A DNA stretch of 64,000 nucleotides from Geodermatophilus obscurus (GCF_900143215.1 NZ_FRDM01000014.1:42910-106909); one strand, 5' to 3'; positions 8,441-26,295 are shown, counted from the stretch's first letter. The notes: a model not told the origin generated them from the sequence alone. A program made the numbers and translations.

Positions 8441-9160
8441 ATGGCGAAGCACGGCAAGAAGTACCGCGAGGTAGCCGCGAAGGTCGACCGCGACAACCTC
8501 TACACCCCGCTGCAGGCGGCGGGTCTGGCGAAGGAGACCTCGCCGACGGCGTACGACGCCACCGTTGAGGTGGCCATGCGCCTGGGCGTCGACCCGCGCA
8601 AGGCCGACCAGATGGTCCGCGGCACGGTCAACCTGCCGCACGGCACCGGCAAGACCGCCCGCGTCATCGTCTTCGCGACCGGCGACAAGGCCGCCGAAGC
8701 CGAGGCTGCCGGCGCCGACGTCGTGGGTTCCGACGACCTGATCGAGCGCATCCAGGGCGGCTTCCTGGACTTCGACGCCGCGATCGCCACCCCGGACCAG
8801 ATGGCCAAGGTCGGCCGGATCGCCCGCATCCTCGGCCCGCGCGGCCTGATGCCGAACCCGAAGACCGGCACGGTGACCCCCGACGTCACCAAGGCGGTCA
8901 ACGACATCAAGGGCGGGAAGATCAACTTCCGCGTCGACAAGCAGGCCAACCTGCACCTGGTGATCGGCAAGGCGTCCTTCGACGACACCAAGCTCGTGGA
9001 GAACTACGCCGCGGCGCTGGACGAGGTGCTGCGGGCCAAGCCGGCCGCGGCCAAGGGCCGGTACCTGAAGAAGGTCACCATCTCCACCACGATGGGCCCG
9101 GGCATCCCGGTCGACCCGAACCGCACCCGCAACCTGACGGTGGACGAGCCCACCGCCTGA
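8441..9160 (+). CDS. rplA: 50S ribosomal protein uL1
   Basis: uL1 forms the mobile L1 stalk near the E site and in many bacteria represses its own operon by binding mRNA. The 239-residue product has the standard two-domain pattern: [20 protein letters not shown] near the N-terminus, then [21 protein letters not shown] and the C-terminal [14 protein letters not shown] chose ATG 8441 because [17 protein letters not shown] is the family N-terminus and it follows GGGGGAGAGG. The frame continues upstream, but over rplK. Confidence 0.97.
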   Translation: MAKHGKKYREVAAKVDRDNLYTPLQAAGLAKETSPTAYDATVEVAMRLGVDPRKADQMVRGTVNLPHGTGKTARVIVFATGDKAAEAEAAGADVVGSDDLIERIQGGFLDFDAAIATPDQMAKVGRIARILGPRGLMPNPKTGTVTPDVTKAVNDIKGGKINFRVDKQANLHLVIGKASFDDTKLVENYAAALDEVLRAKPAAAKGRYLKKVTISTTMGPGIPVDPNRTRNLTVDEPTA

Positions 9161-9220
9161 GGAAGGACCCCTTCGCCCCCACCGCTCGCTGACGCTCGCG
9201 GCGGGGCCCTGCGAGGGGCC
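9161..9220 (+). repeat. Gene-end hairpin element E4
   Basis: GGAAGGACCCCTTCGCCCCC, a CACCGCTCGCTGACGCTCGCGG apex region, then GGGGCCCTGCGAGGGGCC, directly abutting the rplA TGA. The inverted apex GCTCGC/GCGGCG makes a strong hairpin. It lies before the convergent kelch gene, so it may serve as the rplKA terminator. Confidence 0.83.
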
Positions 9221-9287
9221 GCCCACGGAGGTCGCCGGGGGCCCCGTCGCGCACCGCGCGGCGGGGCCTCCGTCGTCTGCGCACCGG

Positions 9288-10349
9288 TCAGGGGACGAAC
9301 AGCTCCGCGGTGGCGACGGCACCGCCGGCGCCGTCCACACCGCCCGTGACGAGCACCCGACCGTCCAGCAGCCGGACGGCGACGTGCCGGGCCCGGGCCG
9401 TGCCGGGAGTGGGGACGGCCGACCACGTGTCAGTCGTCGGGTCGTACACCTCCGCGCTCGGCACAGGACCATCGTCGTCGACCCCGCCGACGACCAGGAC
9501 CGCCCCCGTGGCGACCAGAGTGGCGGTGTGCAGGCCCTCACGGGCAGTCGTCATGGGGGCGATCGCCGACCACGCCCCGGTCCCGGTGTCGCGACGTTCC
9601 CCCGTCCGGAGCACGCCGTCGATGCGGTTGTAGCCCCCGACGGTCAGGACGTCCCCGGAGGGCAGCCGCAACTGTGCGGGTTGGCCGTTGTCGTCGGTCT
9701 GACGGACCTGGGTCATGGGGCAGGCGGCTGACCACGTGTCGGTCGCCGGGTCGTAGATCTCGGTGAGGGCGATCCCGCCCTGGTTGAGCACGTTGACGCC
9801 GCCGGCCACGAGCACACGTCCGTCGGCGAGGAGCGTGGCCGGGTGGTTGTAGCGAGGACTGACCATGGGTGCGGCCGCCGTCCATGTACCGGACACCGGG
9901 TCGAGCAGCTCGCACGTCGCCAGGTCGGTGTTCCCCAGGCGGTCGTAGCCCCCGCACATCAGCACGGAGCCAGTGTCCAGCAGCACTGCGGTGGGGTCTT
10001 CCCGTGGAGCGCTGGACATCCCCGCACTCGACCACGTGCCCGTAGCCGGGTCGTACCGCTCGATGTCGCGGACGAAGCCGTTCTGGGCGTAACCGCCGAG
10101 CACGAGGACGCCGCCGCCGGGCAACGCGATGGCGGTGTGGTGGGCTCTGGCTGCCGACAGGCCGCCCGTCGGCAGCCACGTGTCGGTGAGCGGGTCGTAC
10201 AACTCGGCGGTGGGCGTCTCCTGTCCGCCCGTGTCGCCCCCGGCGACCAGCACACGACCGCCGGGCAGCAGCGTGCCGGTGTGCCCGCTGCGAGGCGTGC
10301 TCATCGACGCCGCCGTCGACCAGGCGCCCGTCAGGACTGTCGTCGTCAT
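9288..10349 (-). CDS. Kelch-repeat seven-bladed beta-propeller protein
   Basis: The product (353 residues from ATG 10349) contains seven kelch-type blades. Each has a diglycine strand (GRVLVAGG, GGVLVLGG, GSVLMCGG, GRVLVAGG, GDVLTVGG, GAVLVVGG, GRVLVTGG) followed by a YDP.T.TW motif. Seven blades fit a complete propeller like the galactose-oxidase/kelch fold. I see no catalytic residues, signal peptide or membrane helix, so the role is unknown; binding of protein or sugar is the family theme. I preferred ATG 10349, preceded by GGGGGATCGCC on its strand, over the in-frame ATG at 10397. It is inserted on the opposite strand between rplA and rplJ, an accessory insertion in a ribosomal gene cluster. 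Confidence 0.82.
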   Translation of the reverse strand: MTTTVLTGAWSTAASMSTPRSGHTGTLLPGGRVLVAGGDTGGQETPTAELYDPLTDTWLPTGGLSAARAHHTAIALPGGGVLVLGGYAQNGFVRDIERYDPATGTWSSAGMSSAPREDPTAVLLDTGSVLMCGGYDRLGNTDLATCELLDPVSGTWTAAAPMVSPRYNHPATLLADGRVLVAGGVNVLNQGGIALTEIYDPATDTWSAACPMTQVRQTDDNGQPAQLRLPSGDVLTVGGYNRIDGVLRTGERRDTGTGAWSAIAPMTTAREGLHTATLVATGAVLVVGGVDDDGPVPSAEVYDPTTDTWSAVPTPGTARARHVAVRLLDGRVLVTGGVDGAGGAVATAELFVP

Positions 10350-10397
10350 GGCGATCCCCCCTGCGGTGTCGGTGCGCGCTCCAGCGCCTGCGGCCAT

Positions 10398-10753
10398 TTA
10401 CCCACCGACCCGTCAACGCCTCGTCACCGGAGGACCAGGGCGGCCCCGCGGTGGTGGTCCGCGGGCCCGGGCCCTGCAGTGGGACCCCGGCGGCGACGAA
10501 CGGCAACTCCGCCGCGTCGCGTATGCTCGTCGGCGTTCCCCCACAGACCGCTGGTCGTCGCACGTCCGCGTGCGATCGAAGGTCCCGGATCCCGGGCGAC
10601 CCGCGCAGGAGGACGGTTCGATCGACGTGGCGCTCTCGCGCCCGCGTCCTCGCCCCGTGCGCCTGCGCCGGGGCGTTCCTCGTCTCCGGGGCCAGTTGAT
10701 CGCCCGCCGTCGCGCACCGGCCGGCGGTCCGCCCGACAGACGAGAGGAGGCCC
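10398..10753 (+). promoter_or_regulatory. rplJ leader region, possible promoter and L10-type autoregulatory structure
   Basis: This 356-bp gap before rplJ holds a TATGCT -10-like hexamer at 10522-10527 with no convincing -35. It also holds a hairpin CGCCCCG (10651-10657) / CGGGGCG (10669-10675), then a second GC-rich inverted segment (CGCACCGGCCGGCGG) just before GAGAGGAGG. rplJ leaders in many bacteria bind the L10-L12 complex for feedback control. The position fits, but I cannot confirm the specific fold. Confidence 0.4.
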
Positions 10754-11353
10754 ATGCCCACGCAGGCGAAGGCCGCGGTGATCGACGAGATCACCGAGCG
10801 GTTCCAGTCGTCCAGCGCGGCGGTGCTCACCGAGTACCGCGGGCTGACCGTGGCCCAGCTGACCCAGCTGCGCCGTTCCCTCGGTGAGGGCAGCAGCTAC
10901 GCAGTCGTCAAGAACACCCTGACGAAGCGGGCCGCGGAGCAGGTCGGTCACGCCGACCTCGCGCCGCTGCTCAACGGCCCGACCGCGATCGCCTTCATCG
11001 AGGGCGATCCGGTCAACGCGGCCAAGGCCATCCGTGACTTCGCGCGCGCCAACCCGCTGCTCGTCGTCAAGGGCGGCGTGGTCGAGGGCCGCACGGTCGG
11101 CGCCGCCGAGGTCACCGCCCTCGCCGACGTCGAGCCGCGCGAGGTCCTGCTGGCCAAGCTGGCCGGCGCGATGATGGGCAACCTCAGCAAGGCCGCGGGT
11201 CTGTTCCAGGCCCCGCTGTCCCAGGTCGCCCGTCTGGCCGCCGCGCTGCAGGAGAAGAAGCCCGCCGAGGGTGCCGACTCCGCCGCCGACACCGCTGCTG
11301 ACACCGCCACCGACACCGCTGCCGCCGCGGACGCCGCGGCCAGCACCGACTGA
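10754..11353 (+). CDS. rplJ: 50S ribosomal protein uL10
   Basis: uL10 anchors L7/L12 dimers to the stalk base. The N-terminal rRNA-binding domain is clear ([44 protein letters not shown]), as is the helical region that binds L12 dimers ([13 protein letters not shown]). After about residue 172 an Ala/Asp/Thr-rich low-complexity tail (repeated DTA units) ends the 199-residue protein. ATG 10754 follows GAGAGGAGGCCC. rplL follows 17 bp downstream. Confidence 0.97.
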   Translation: MPTQAKAAVIDEITERFQSSSAAVLTEYRGLTVAQLTQLRRSLGEGSSYAVVKNTLTKRAAEQVGHADLAPLLNGPTAIAFIEGDPVNAAKAIRDFARANPLLVVKGGVVEGRTVGAAEVTALADVEPREVLLAKLAGAMMGNLSKAAGLFQAPLSQVARLAAALQEKKPAEGADSAADTAADTATDTAAAADAAASTD

Positions 11354-11370
11354 CCCCAGAAGGAGAGATC

Positions 11371-11766
11371 ATGGCCAAGCTGTCCACCACGGAGCTGCTC
11401 GACGCGTTCAAGGAGATGACGCTGCTCGAGCTGTCCGACTTCGTGAAGCAGTTCGAGGAGACCTTCGAGGTCACCGCTGCTGCTCCGGTCGCCGTCGCGG
11501 CCGCCCCGGCCGCCGGTGGTGCCGGCGACGGTGGTGCCCCCGCCGCCGAGGAGCAGGACGAGTTCGACGTCATCCTCGAGGGCGCCGGCGACAAGAAGAT
11601 CCAGGTCATCAAGGAGGTGCGCGGCCTGACCTCGCTCGGCCTCAAGGAGGCCAAGGACCTGGTCGACGGCGCGCCGAAGCCGGTCCTGGAGAAGGTCGAC
11701 AAGGACGCCGCCGAGAAGGCCAAGGCCGCTCTCGAGGGCGCCGGCGCCACCGTCACCGTCAAGTGA
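11371..11766 (+). CDS. rplL: 50S ribosomal protein bL12 (L7/L12)
   Basis: bL12 forms the flexible stalk that recruits translational GTPases (EF-Tu, EF-G, IF2). The 131-residue protein has the N-terminal dimerisation helices ([25 protein letters not shown]), an Ala/Pro/Gly hinge with many AAP repeats (about 45-60), and the globular C-terminal domain ([37 protein letters not shown]). ATG 11371 follows AGAAGGAGAG. It is the last gene of the rplJL unit before a hairpin and the rpoB promoter. Confidence 0.97.
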   Translation: MAKLSTTELLDAFKEMTLLELSDFVKQFEETFEVTAAAPVAVAAAPAAGGAGDGGAPAAEEQDEFDVILEGAGDKKIQVIKEVRGLTSLGLKEAKDLVDGAPKPVLEKVDKDAAEKAKAALEGAGATVTVK

Positions 11767-11861
11767 CCCGGTACCCGGCGATCTCGACGCCGGGTACGTC
11801 ACGCGTCACCGTGACCCCCTCCCCGGCCACCTGACCGGGGAACGCACCACTCCGCACGACC

Positions 11862-11899
11862 CGCAGGGGCCGTCCTCCACCCGGAGGGCGGCCCCTGCG
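11862..11899 (+). terminator. Terminator-like hairpin after rplL
   Basis: An 11-bp perfect stem CGCAGGGGCCG (11862-11872) / CGGCCCCTGCG (11889-11899), with an inner TCCTC/GAGG pairing, lies about 95 bp after rplL. No T tract follows, as is usual at this GC content. The rest of 11767-12204 has no recognisable gene. Confidence 0.65.
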
Positions 11900-12204
11900 T
11901 CGTCCGCGTGCGTCCCCCGTCCGGGTGGATCCGGCGGCACGCCCGTCCGCGGGGTCCGGGACGCGCACGGTGCAGTCGTGCTGCCGGACGTCGCCGGGAC
12001 CTGGGAGTCCAGCAGGCCGAGGCCGCTCACCACCACCTGACCGGCCCGCTGCGGCCGTCGTGGAGACCCGACGCGCGCGGCGTGGTGGCCCCACGACCGC
12101 CTCCGGACTGGCATCATGAGCGGGCCGTCCTCGACGGCCCGACCCGGCCCCGCCGGCCGGCTGCCCTCCCCGGGCGTGGTCCCCTCGCGTGCGGACCCCC
12201 GACG

Positions 12205-12233
12205 TGGACAGCCCGCTGCAGACGGGGTAAGGT
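12205..12233 (+). promoter_or_regulatory. rpoB housekeeping-type promoter
   Basis: TGGACA (12205-12210) and TAAGGT (12228-12233) are separated by exactly 17 bp. That leaves a leader of roughly 185 nt before rpoB. Five of six -35 bases match TTGACA. This is one of the two best promoter candidates in the window. Confidence 0.7.
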
Positions 12234-12427
12234 TCTCTGTTGCGCTGCCCCCTGACTGCTTGCCCGCCGAGACGGGTCGCCTGGGGTGCCCGGGGGGACC
12301 GTCCTCCGGACGCCCGTCGACCGTCCCGGGCAGGACGAACGCGGACAGCCCCGCCATTACCGACGACGACCCAGGACGAAACAGCACCCACCGCCCGCAC
12401 GTCGTGAGGTCCTTGGAAGGACGCATC

Positions 12428-15937
<3,510 letters not shown>

Positions 15938-15996
15938 GAAAGGACCCCCTCCGGGATCCCCTTCGCAAGCTCAGGGGAGTCCTGGAGGGGCCTTCC
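15938..15996 (+). repeat. Gene-end hairpin element E5 between rpoB and rpoC
   Basis: GAAAGGACCCCCTCCGGGAT, apex CTTCGCAAGCTCAGGGG, then AGTCCTGGAGGGGCCTTCC. It starts at the first base after the rpoB TGA. The arms pair (GGACCCCCTCC with GGAGGGGCC). I see no convincing promoter between it and rpoC, so full termination here seems unlikely. Attenuation or an mRNA processing/stability role is more plausible. Confidence 0.85.
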
Positions 15997-16055
15997 AGCC
16001 AAGACTTCACTCAGAGATCGTTCAGTAACGAAACCCCGGGAAAGGGGTCCACTCA

Positions 16056-19961
<3,906 letters not shown>

Positions 19962-19975
19962 CCCCCGGTAGTGCA

Positions 19976-20015
19976 CGAGAGGGCCCCGCAGGCGATCGCC
20001 TGCGGGGCCCTCTCG
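19976..20015 (+). terminator. Perfect 40-bp palindrome terminating rpoC
   Basis: CGAGAGGGCCCCGCAGGCGA at 19976-19995 is exactly the reverse complement of 19996-20015, centred on GCGATCGC, 14 bp after the rpoC TGA. It is symmetric, so it could stop transcripts from either strand. The minus-strand oxidoreductase gene ends at 20095, about 80 bp away. Confidence 0.85.
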
Positions 20016-20094
20016 TCGTCACCCACACCCCACCGGACTCCACCGCGGCCGGGTGCCGTCCCCGGCTACCGCGGACCCGTTCCGGGCTTCCCGC

Positions 20095-21138
20095 TCAGCG
20101 GTCGGCGATCTTCCGCATGGTCTCCACGGTGCGGAGACGGCCCTCGGGGCTGTCGTCGAGGGGTTGCAGCACCAGCGTCGTCACGCCGGCCTCCCGGAAG
20201 GCGGCGACGCGTTCGGCGACGTGCGACTCGGGGCCGACCAGGGACACCGCCCGCACGAGCTCCTCGGGGACGACGGCGGCCGCCTCGTCCTTCCTGCCGT
20301 CGAGGTACAGGTCCTGGATGGTGCGGGCTTCGTCCTCGTAGCCGTACCGCCGGGCCAGGTCGTTGTAGAAGTTCCGGCCGCGCGCACCCATGCCACCGAT
20401 GTAGAGCGCCAGCTGCGGCCGCACCAGGTCCAGCACGGGCTCCACGTCGTCTCCGATGGCGATCGGGACGCCGACCACGATCTGCAGTTCACCCAGAGCC
20501 GGGTCCCGCTTGGCCTTCCCGGCGGCCAGCGAGTCCCCCCACACGGAGCCCGCCCGCTCCGGCATGAAGAAGATCGGCTCCCACGCCTCGGCGATCTCGG
20601 CGGCCAGCTCGACGTTCTTGGGGCCGATGGCGGCGAGCATGACCGGGATCCGGTCGCGCACCGGGGTGTTGATCAGCTTGAGCGGCTTACCCAGGCCGGT
20701 GCCCTGGTCGGCCGGCAGCGGAACCGTGTACTTGGGCCCCTCGTGGACCAGCCGCTCGCGGCGCCACACCTGCCGGCAGATCTCCACGACCTCGCGGGTG
20801 CGCTGCAGCGGTGCGTCGTAGGGGACGCCGTGCCAACCCTCGATCACCTGGGGGCCGGAGGCGCCGAGCCCGAGGGTGAAGCGGCCGTCGGAGACGAAGT
20901 CCAGGCCGGCGGCGGTCATGGCCGTCAGAGCAGGAGTGCGGCTGTAGATCGGGAAGATCCCGCTCATCAGCTCGACCCGCTCGGTCACCGCGGCCAGGTA
21001 GCCCAGCTGGCTGACGGCATCGAAGGTGTAGACCTCCGCGACCGTCGCGAGGTCGAGGCCGGCGGACTCGAGTCCACGGATCTCCGCGGCGGTCTGGTGG
21101 AACCCTCCGCTGTAGCTGGCCTGGATGCCGATGCGCAC
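20095..21138 (-). CDS. Luciferase-like (LLM class) flavin/F420-dependent oxidoreductase
   Basis: A 347-residue TIM-barrel protein of the luciferase-like monooxygenase class, in the actinobacterial F420-dependent subgroup. Supporting segments are RIGIQASYSGGF, LDLATVAEVYTFDAVSQLG, ERVELMSGIFPIYSRTPALTAMTAAGLD, the FTLGLGASGPQVIEGWHG block and IPVMLAAIGPKNVELAAEIA. Relatives oxidise or reduce small molecules with F420 or FMN; the substrate is not readable. I chose GTG 21138 (giving MRIGIQAS) because GAGGAG lies five bases upstream. The frame is open to an ATG at 21165. The gene stands alone, convergent with rpoC. Confidence 0.85.
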   Translation of the reverse strand: MRIGIQASYSGGFHQTAAEIRGLESAGLDLATVAEVYTFDAVSQLGYLAAVTERVELMSGIFPIYSRTPALTAMTAAGLDFVSDGRFTLGLGASGPQVIEGWHGVPYDAPLQRTREVVEICRQVWRRERLVHEGPKYTVPLPADQGTGLGKPLKLINTPVRDRIPVMLAAIGPKNVELAAEIAEAWEPIFFMPERAGSVWGDSLAAGKAKRDPALGELQIVVGVPIAIGDDVEPVLDLVRPQLALYIGGMGARGRNFYNDLARRYGYEDEARTIQDLYLDGRKDEAAAVVPEELVRAVSLVGPESHVAERVAAFREAGVTTLVLQPLDDSPEGRLRTVETMRKIADR

Positions 21139-21206
21139 GTCCACTCCTCGGGTCGACGGCGCCACCGTTGGCGCCGCGCCGACCGTATCGAGTGGCGGTT
21201 TCGGGC

Positions 21207-21265
21207 GGCCCTCCTGCAGGGTCCCGCCGCGAGCCTGCGAGCGGCGGGGGCAGGAGGGTCCTCTC
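21207..21265 (-). repeat. Gene-end hairpin element E6 (minus orientation)
   Basis: On the minus strand: GAGGACCCTCCTGCCCCC, apex CGCTCGCAGGCTCGCGG, then GGGACCCTGCAGGAGGGCC. It begins at the stop of the 71-residue minus-strand gene, keeping the gene-end orientation rule. Confidence 0.83.
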
Positions 21266-21479
21266 AGAGCGGGCGGACGACCCCGACGACCTCGGTGACC
21301 ACGCGAACCCCGTCGACGTCCCCCGGCACGCGCTCGGCCGCGTGCGCGTCAGCCAGGTCGACCTTGACGACGTAACCGCTGTCCCGGCGGGCCAGCCCGA
21401 CACCGACGACCCCCGGGTCGGCCGCCAGCCGGTGGCTGAGGGCGCTCTTCGCGGCTCGGGCGGACGCGCGGTCGGTCAT
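21264..21479 (-). CDS. 71-residue standalone protein resembling the N-terminal domain of the upstream protease
   Basis: I do not recognise a named family. The protein begins TDRASARAAKSALSHRLA and continues GVGLARRDSGYVVKVDLAD, ending VRVVTEVVGVVRPL. This order (basic amphipathic helix, strand GVGLA, strand VVKVDLA, terminal VRV...VVGVVR) parallels the first ~100 residues of the adjacent trypsin-like peptidase (ARELKAHLSARLA, ALGLAPVAPG, HLAIRLAAK, VRVIGAVRAL). That suggests a paralogous standalone propeptide- or inhibitor-like domain; this is inference from visual alignment. ATG 21479 is the start. It lies downstream of the peptidase on the same strand, separated by nested repeat E7. Confidence 0.65.
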   Translation of the reverse strand: MTDRASARAAKSALSHRLAADPGVVGVGLARRDSGYVVKVDLADAHAAERVPGDVDGVRVVTEVVGVVRPL

Positions 21480-21539
21480 GCACCCATGGTGCCCCGTCGA
21501 GCGGCCGGAGAACAGGCCGCCGGCCCTGGCCAGGCCGGC

Positions 21540-21637
21540 GGCCCCCTCCAGGGTCCCACCGCCGATCGCGTCCGGGTCCGGCCTCGAGCCTGCGAGGGGT
21601 GGGGGCGGGGTCCTTCCATGGTGGGGGCAGGGGTCCT
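21540..21637 (-). repeat. Gene-end hairpin element E7, nested double copy (minus orientation)
   Basis: Read on the minus strand, an outer copy (GAGGACCCCTGCCCCCACC and GGTGGGACCCTGGAGGGGGCC) is split at its apex by an inner copy starting TGGAAGGACCCCGCCCCC, with apex CGCAGGCTCGAGG (about 21566-21617). The outer copy begins 3 bp after the TAG of the peptidase gene. The junction CACCATGGAAGGACC nearly matches those of E1 and E10. Confidence 0.78.
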
Positions 21638-21639
21638 CG

Positions 21640-22614
21640 CTAGGAGGCGACCCACTGGAGGTCGAGGACCGACAGCACGGTCGCGAGCGGGTTGGCGTAG
21701 GTGACCCCGCCGCCCGTGCGGCCGCCGGTCTCGCTGCCCGCGAAGAGCAGCCCCAGCGGGCCCCGGTCGGTGCTGCGCCAGATGACCGCGCCGCTGTCGC
21801 CACCGGCGCTGAAGCTCCCCGCGACGCCGTCGATCTCCACCTGGTCGTCGAAGGTGTAGATCGCCCGGTCGTACTGGACGGCCACGCCGTCGACCTCCAC
21901 GGCGCTGACCCGCCCGACCGTGTGGCCGGTGGTGCGCCCGACCTTCTCCACCTGCTCGTCGGGTTCGACGTCGTCCACCTGCAGGGCATCGGCACCGAGC
22001 GGCCCCCCGGGCAGCCGGCCCGGCTCCAGGGGGACCTCGGCGTCGACGACCGCCACCGCGGCGTCGACCAGGTTCGCCCGGCCGTCGGCGGTGAACCGCT
22101 CAAAGGCCGTCAGCGTGGCCACCCGGTCGGTCGCCGGGTCCCCGCCGTCGGCCGGGCCCGGCTGCAGCACCGGGTCGCCGACCGAGGCGGCGTCGCCGGT
22201 GGCCAGCACGTGCTTGTTGGACAGGACGGCCAGCCGGCCGCCGACCCGGACGAAGCCCCCCAGCGTCCCCGCCGTCACCGCTGGGTGGGCGATGGACAAT
22301 CCCGGGAACAGCGGCCGGGTGCGCTGCTGGAGCTCCTCGGGGGTGGGGGAGGAGAGCGCGCGGACGGCGCCGATGACGCGGACGTCGACCTCGTCGAGCA
22401 CCGCGTCGTCCAGGCCGGCCAGGAGCACGTCGGCGTCCTCCTTGGCAGCCAGCCGGATGGCCAGGTGCGCCTGGCCCGGGGCGACGGGCGCCAGGCCCAG
22501 GGCGGGGCGCGTCCACCGCGGACCGCCGGCGTCGCTGGCCGTCACCGGCTCGGCGGAGCGGGCCAGCCGGGCCGACAGGTGGGCCTTGAGCTCACGGGCG
22601 AGGTCGACGTGCAC
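21640..22614 (-). CDS. Trypsin-like serine peptidase
   Basis: This 324-residue protein has a trypsin-fold catalytic triad in order: H135 (LSNKHVLA), D184 (NLVDAAVAVVD) and S274 (SAGGDSGAV). An N-terminal domain of about 100 residues precedes the fold. There is no signal peptide, so it is probably cytoplasmic or exported by another route. I chose GTG 22614 because GGAGGA lies just upstream on its strand and MHVDLARELKAHLSARLA is a sensible start. An ATG at 22770 would add an unconserved low-complexity segment. The natural substrate is unknown. A 71-residue gene resembling its N-terminal domain follows. Confidence 0.82.
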   Translation of the reverse strand: MHVDLARELKAHLSARLARSAEPVTASDAGGPRWTRPALGLAPVAPGQAHLAIRLAAKEDADVLLAGLDDAVLDEVDVRVIGAVRALSSPTPEELQQRTRPLFPGLSIAHPAVTAGTLGGFVRVGGRLAVLSNKHVLATGDAASVGDPVLQPGPADGGDPATDRVATLTAFERFTADGRANLVDAAVAVVDAEVPLEPGRLPGGPLGADALQVDDVEPDEQVEKVGRTTGHTVGRVSAVEVDGVAVQYDRAIYTFDDQVEIDGVAGSFSAGGDSGAVIWRSTDRGPLGLLFAGSETGGRTGGGVTYANPLATVLSVLDLQWVAS

Positions 22615-23163
22615 GTGTCCTCCGGTGGCGGTGGGTGGGCGTCCTGGTACCGACCGTAGGACCGGGGTCCGACAGTCGCGGGGGCCGGCCTCCTCGACCG
22701 GGGTGTCGGGATGGCGCTCGACCCCGTGTCCGCCGGGAGCCGCTACAGTCGCGCCACCTCCGGCCCGCACCGGGTCCGTCCGCCGGGAACACCAGGCGAT
22801 GCGGACGACGTTGATCCCCGCGAACCCCCCGGTGGACAGGGCTCGACCGGGCCTGCCGAGCTGTGGTGGACCCGGCTTTGACCGGTCTCCAGCACGCGGG
22901 TATCGTGGTCAGCCGTGCCCAGGGTGCCCTGGGCCTGCTCCCGTTCGCGGTGCGCCTGCCGACAGGTGGTGGCGCCGAGTCGCGGGGGGCGACCGATCCG
23001 GTTCGAACCGCCGGCCGGTCCTGGGAAGGGCGACACGCCCGACCGCGGGGACCGGTGGTGGGTCACGGCCGGAGGTGGGTACGGCCCCGGCAGGACCGGC
23101 ATCCGGCACAGCAGAGCACCGTCCACAGCACGACCCAGCGCAGGTAGGAGATCCAGGCCACCC
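22615..23163. other. Divergent intergenic region upstream of the str operon
   Basis: About 549 bp between the minus-strand peptidase and rpsL. It contains the rpsL promoter described separately, followed by a ~255-nt leader with no recognisable gene. I see no repeat element here. Confidence 0.6.
22878..22906 (+). promoter_or_regulatory. str operon (rpsL) promoter
   Basis: TTGACC (22878-22883) and TATCGT (22901-22906) with a 17-bp spacer form a good housekeeping-type promoter. The transcript would have a leader of about 250 nt before rpsL. Confidence 0.72.
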
Positions 23164-23538
23164 ATGCCCACGATCAACCAGCTGGTCCGCAAGGGCCGCG
23201 AGGACAAGGTCGAGAAGACCAAGACCCCGGCGCTGAAGGGCTCCCCTCAGCGTCGTGGCGTGTGCACCCGCGTGTACACGACGACGCCGAAGAAGCCGAA
23301 CTCGGCGCTGCGCAAGGTCGCTCGCGTCCGCCTCACCAGTGGCATCGAGGTGACCGCCTACATCCCGGGCGTCGGCCACAACCTGCAGGAGCACTCGATG
23401 GTGCTCGTGCGCGGCGGTCGCGTGAAGGACCTCCCCGGCGTGCGTTACAAGATCATCCGCGGCTCGCTCGACACCCAGGGTGTCCGCAACCGCAAGCAGG
23501 CTCGCAGCCGCTACGGCGCGAAGAAGGAGAAGAGCTGA
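23164..23538 (+). CDS. rpsL: 30S ribosomal protein uS12
   Basis: uS12 sits at the decoding centre and controls accuracy. The 124-residue length is standard. [13 protein letters not shown] opens it and [18 protein letters not shown] follows. Streptomycin-determining lysines are wild type: K43 in TPKKPNS and K88 in [14 protein letters not shown] 23164 was chosen as the family start; it follows GGAGATCCAGGCCACCC. It leads rpsG, fusA and tuf. Confidence 0.98.
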   Translation: MPTINQLVRKGREDKVEKTKTPALKGSPQRRGVCTRVYTTTPKKPNSALRKVARVRLTSGIEVTAYIPGVGHNLQEHSMVLVRGGRVKDLPGVRYKIIRGSLDTQGVRNRKQARSRYGAKKEKS

Positions 23539-23539
23539 C

Positions 23540-24010
23540 ATGCCGCGCAAGGGCCCCGCACCGCGCCGCCCGCTGGTCGCCGACCCGGTGTACCAGTCGC
23601 CGCTGGTGACCCAGCTGGTCAACAAGGTGCTCGTCGATGGCAAGCGCTCGGTCGCCGAGGCGATCGTCTACGGCGCCCTCGAGGGCTGCCGCACCAAGAC
23701 CGACACCGACCCGGTCGTCACGCTCAAGCGCGCGCTGGACAACGTCAAGCCGGCCCTCGAGGTCCGCAGCCGCCGCGTCGGTGGTGCGACCTACCAGGTC
23801 CCGGTCGAGGTCCGCGCCTCGCGCAGCACCACCCTCGGCCTGCGCTGGCTCATCCAGTACAGCCGGGCTCGCCGCGAGAAGACCATGACCGAGCGTCTGA
23901 TGAACGAGCTGCTCGACGCGAGCAACGGTCTGGGCGCCGCGGTGAAGCGTCGCGAGGACACCCACAAGATGGCCGAGTCCAACAAGGCCTTCGCGCACTA
24001 CCGCTGGTAA
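23540..24010 (+). CDS. rpsG: 30S ribosomal protein uS7
   Basis: uS7 nucleates assembly of the 30S head and contacts the E site. The 156-residue product has [26 protein letters not shown] in the N-terminal part, [12 protein letters not shown] and the C-terminal [15 protein letters not shown] and [26 protein letters not shown] 23540 begins one base after the rpsL stop, with AGAAGGAGAAGAG inside the end of rpsL as its ribosome binding site. fusA follows about 100 bp later. Confidence 0.98.
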   Translation: MPRKGPAPRRPLVADPVYQSPLVTQLVNKVLVDGKRSVAEAIVYGALEGCRTKTDTDPVVTLKRALDNVKPALEVRSRRVGGATYQVPVEVRASRSTTLGLRWLIQYSRARREKTMTERLMNELLDASNGLGAAVKRREDTHKMAESNKAFAHYRW

Positions 24011-24109
24011 GTGCCACCCCGGCCGGCGCTGCCGGCCCCCGCGGCCGGCGGGTGTTCCGGGCCACCACCCCGACCCCGCACGCGGACCCGATCCACAGAG
24101 GAGAGACAC

Positions 24110-26205
<2,096 letters not shown>

Positions 26206-26209
<4 letters not shown>

Positions 26210-26292
26210 GCAACGTAGGGAGCGTCAGCGACCGACGAGCGGAGCGAGCCCGGAGCCGAGCCACGGACTCCGCCGAGGCGACCGGCGAGTGA
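26206..26292 (+). repeat. Unit after fusA bounded by a duplicated gene end
   Basis: GGCGAGTGA at the fusA stop recurs at 26284-26292, preceded in both places by similar bases (GCGAAGGCGACG versus GCCGAGGCGACC). The 83 bp from GTG 26206 to 26288 start with GTGAGC and contain GACGAGCGGAGCGAGCC. This resembles the 77-bp ACGTGA-bounded units near alr and tsaB, in diverged form. It also encodes a 28-codon frame from GTG 26206 to TGA 26292, which I do not consider a gene. Confidence 0.5.
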
Positions 26293-26295
26293 CCC

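Noticed and set aside
12116..12427. An N-terminal extension of rpoB by 104 codons
   Set aside because: The region holds the promoter and leader. The TTG at 12428 has a proper ribosome binding site and the known family N-terminus.
15938..16055. A full transcription terminator separating rpoB from rpoC
   Set aside because: The element can form a hairpin, but no convincing promoter lies before rpoC, so complete termination would leave rpoC unexpressed. It is listed as a repeat instead.
23290..23430. Possible streptomycin-resistance substitution in rpsL
   Set aside because: K43 and K88 are both lysine and the surroundings are standard.
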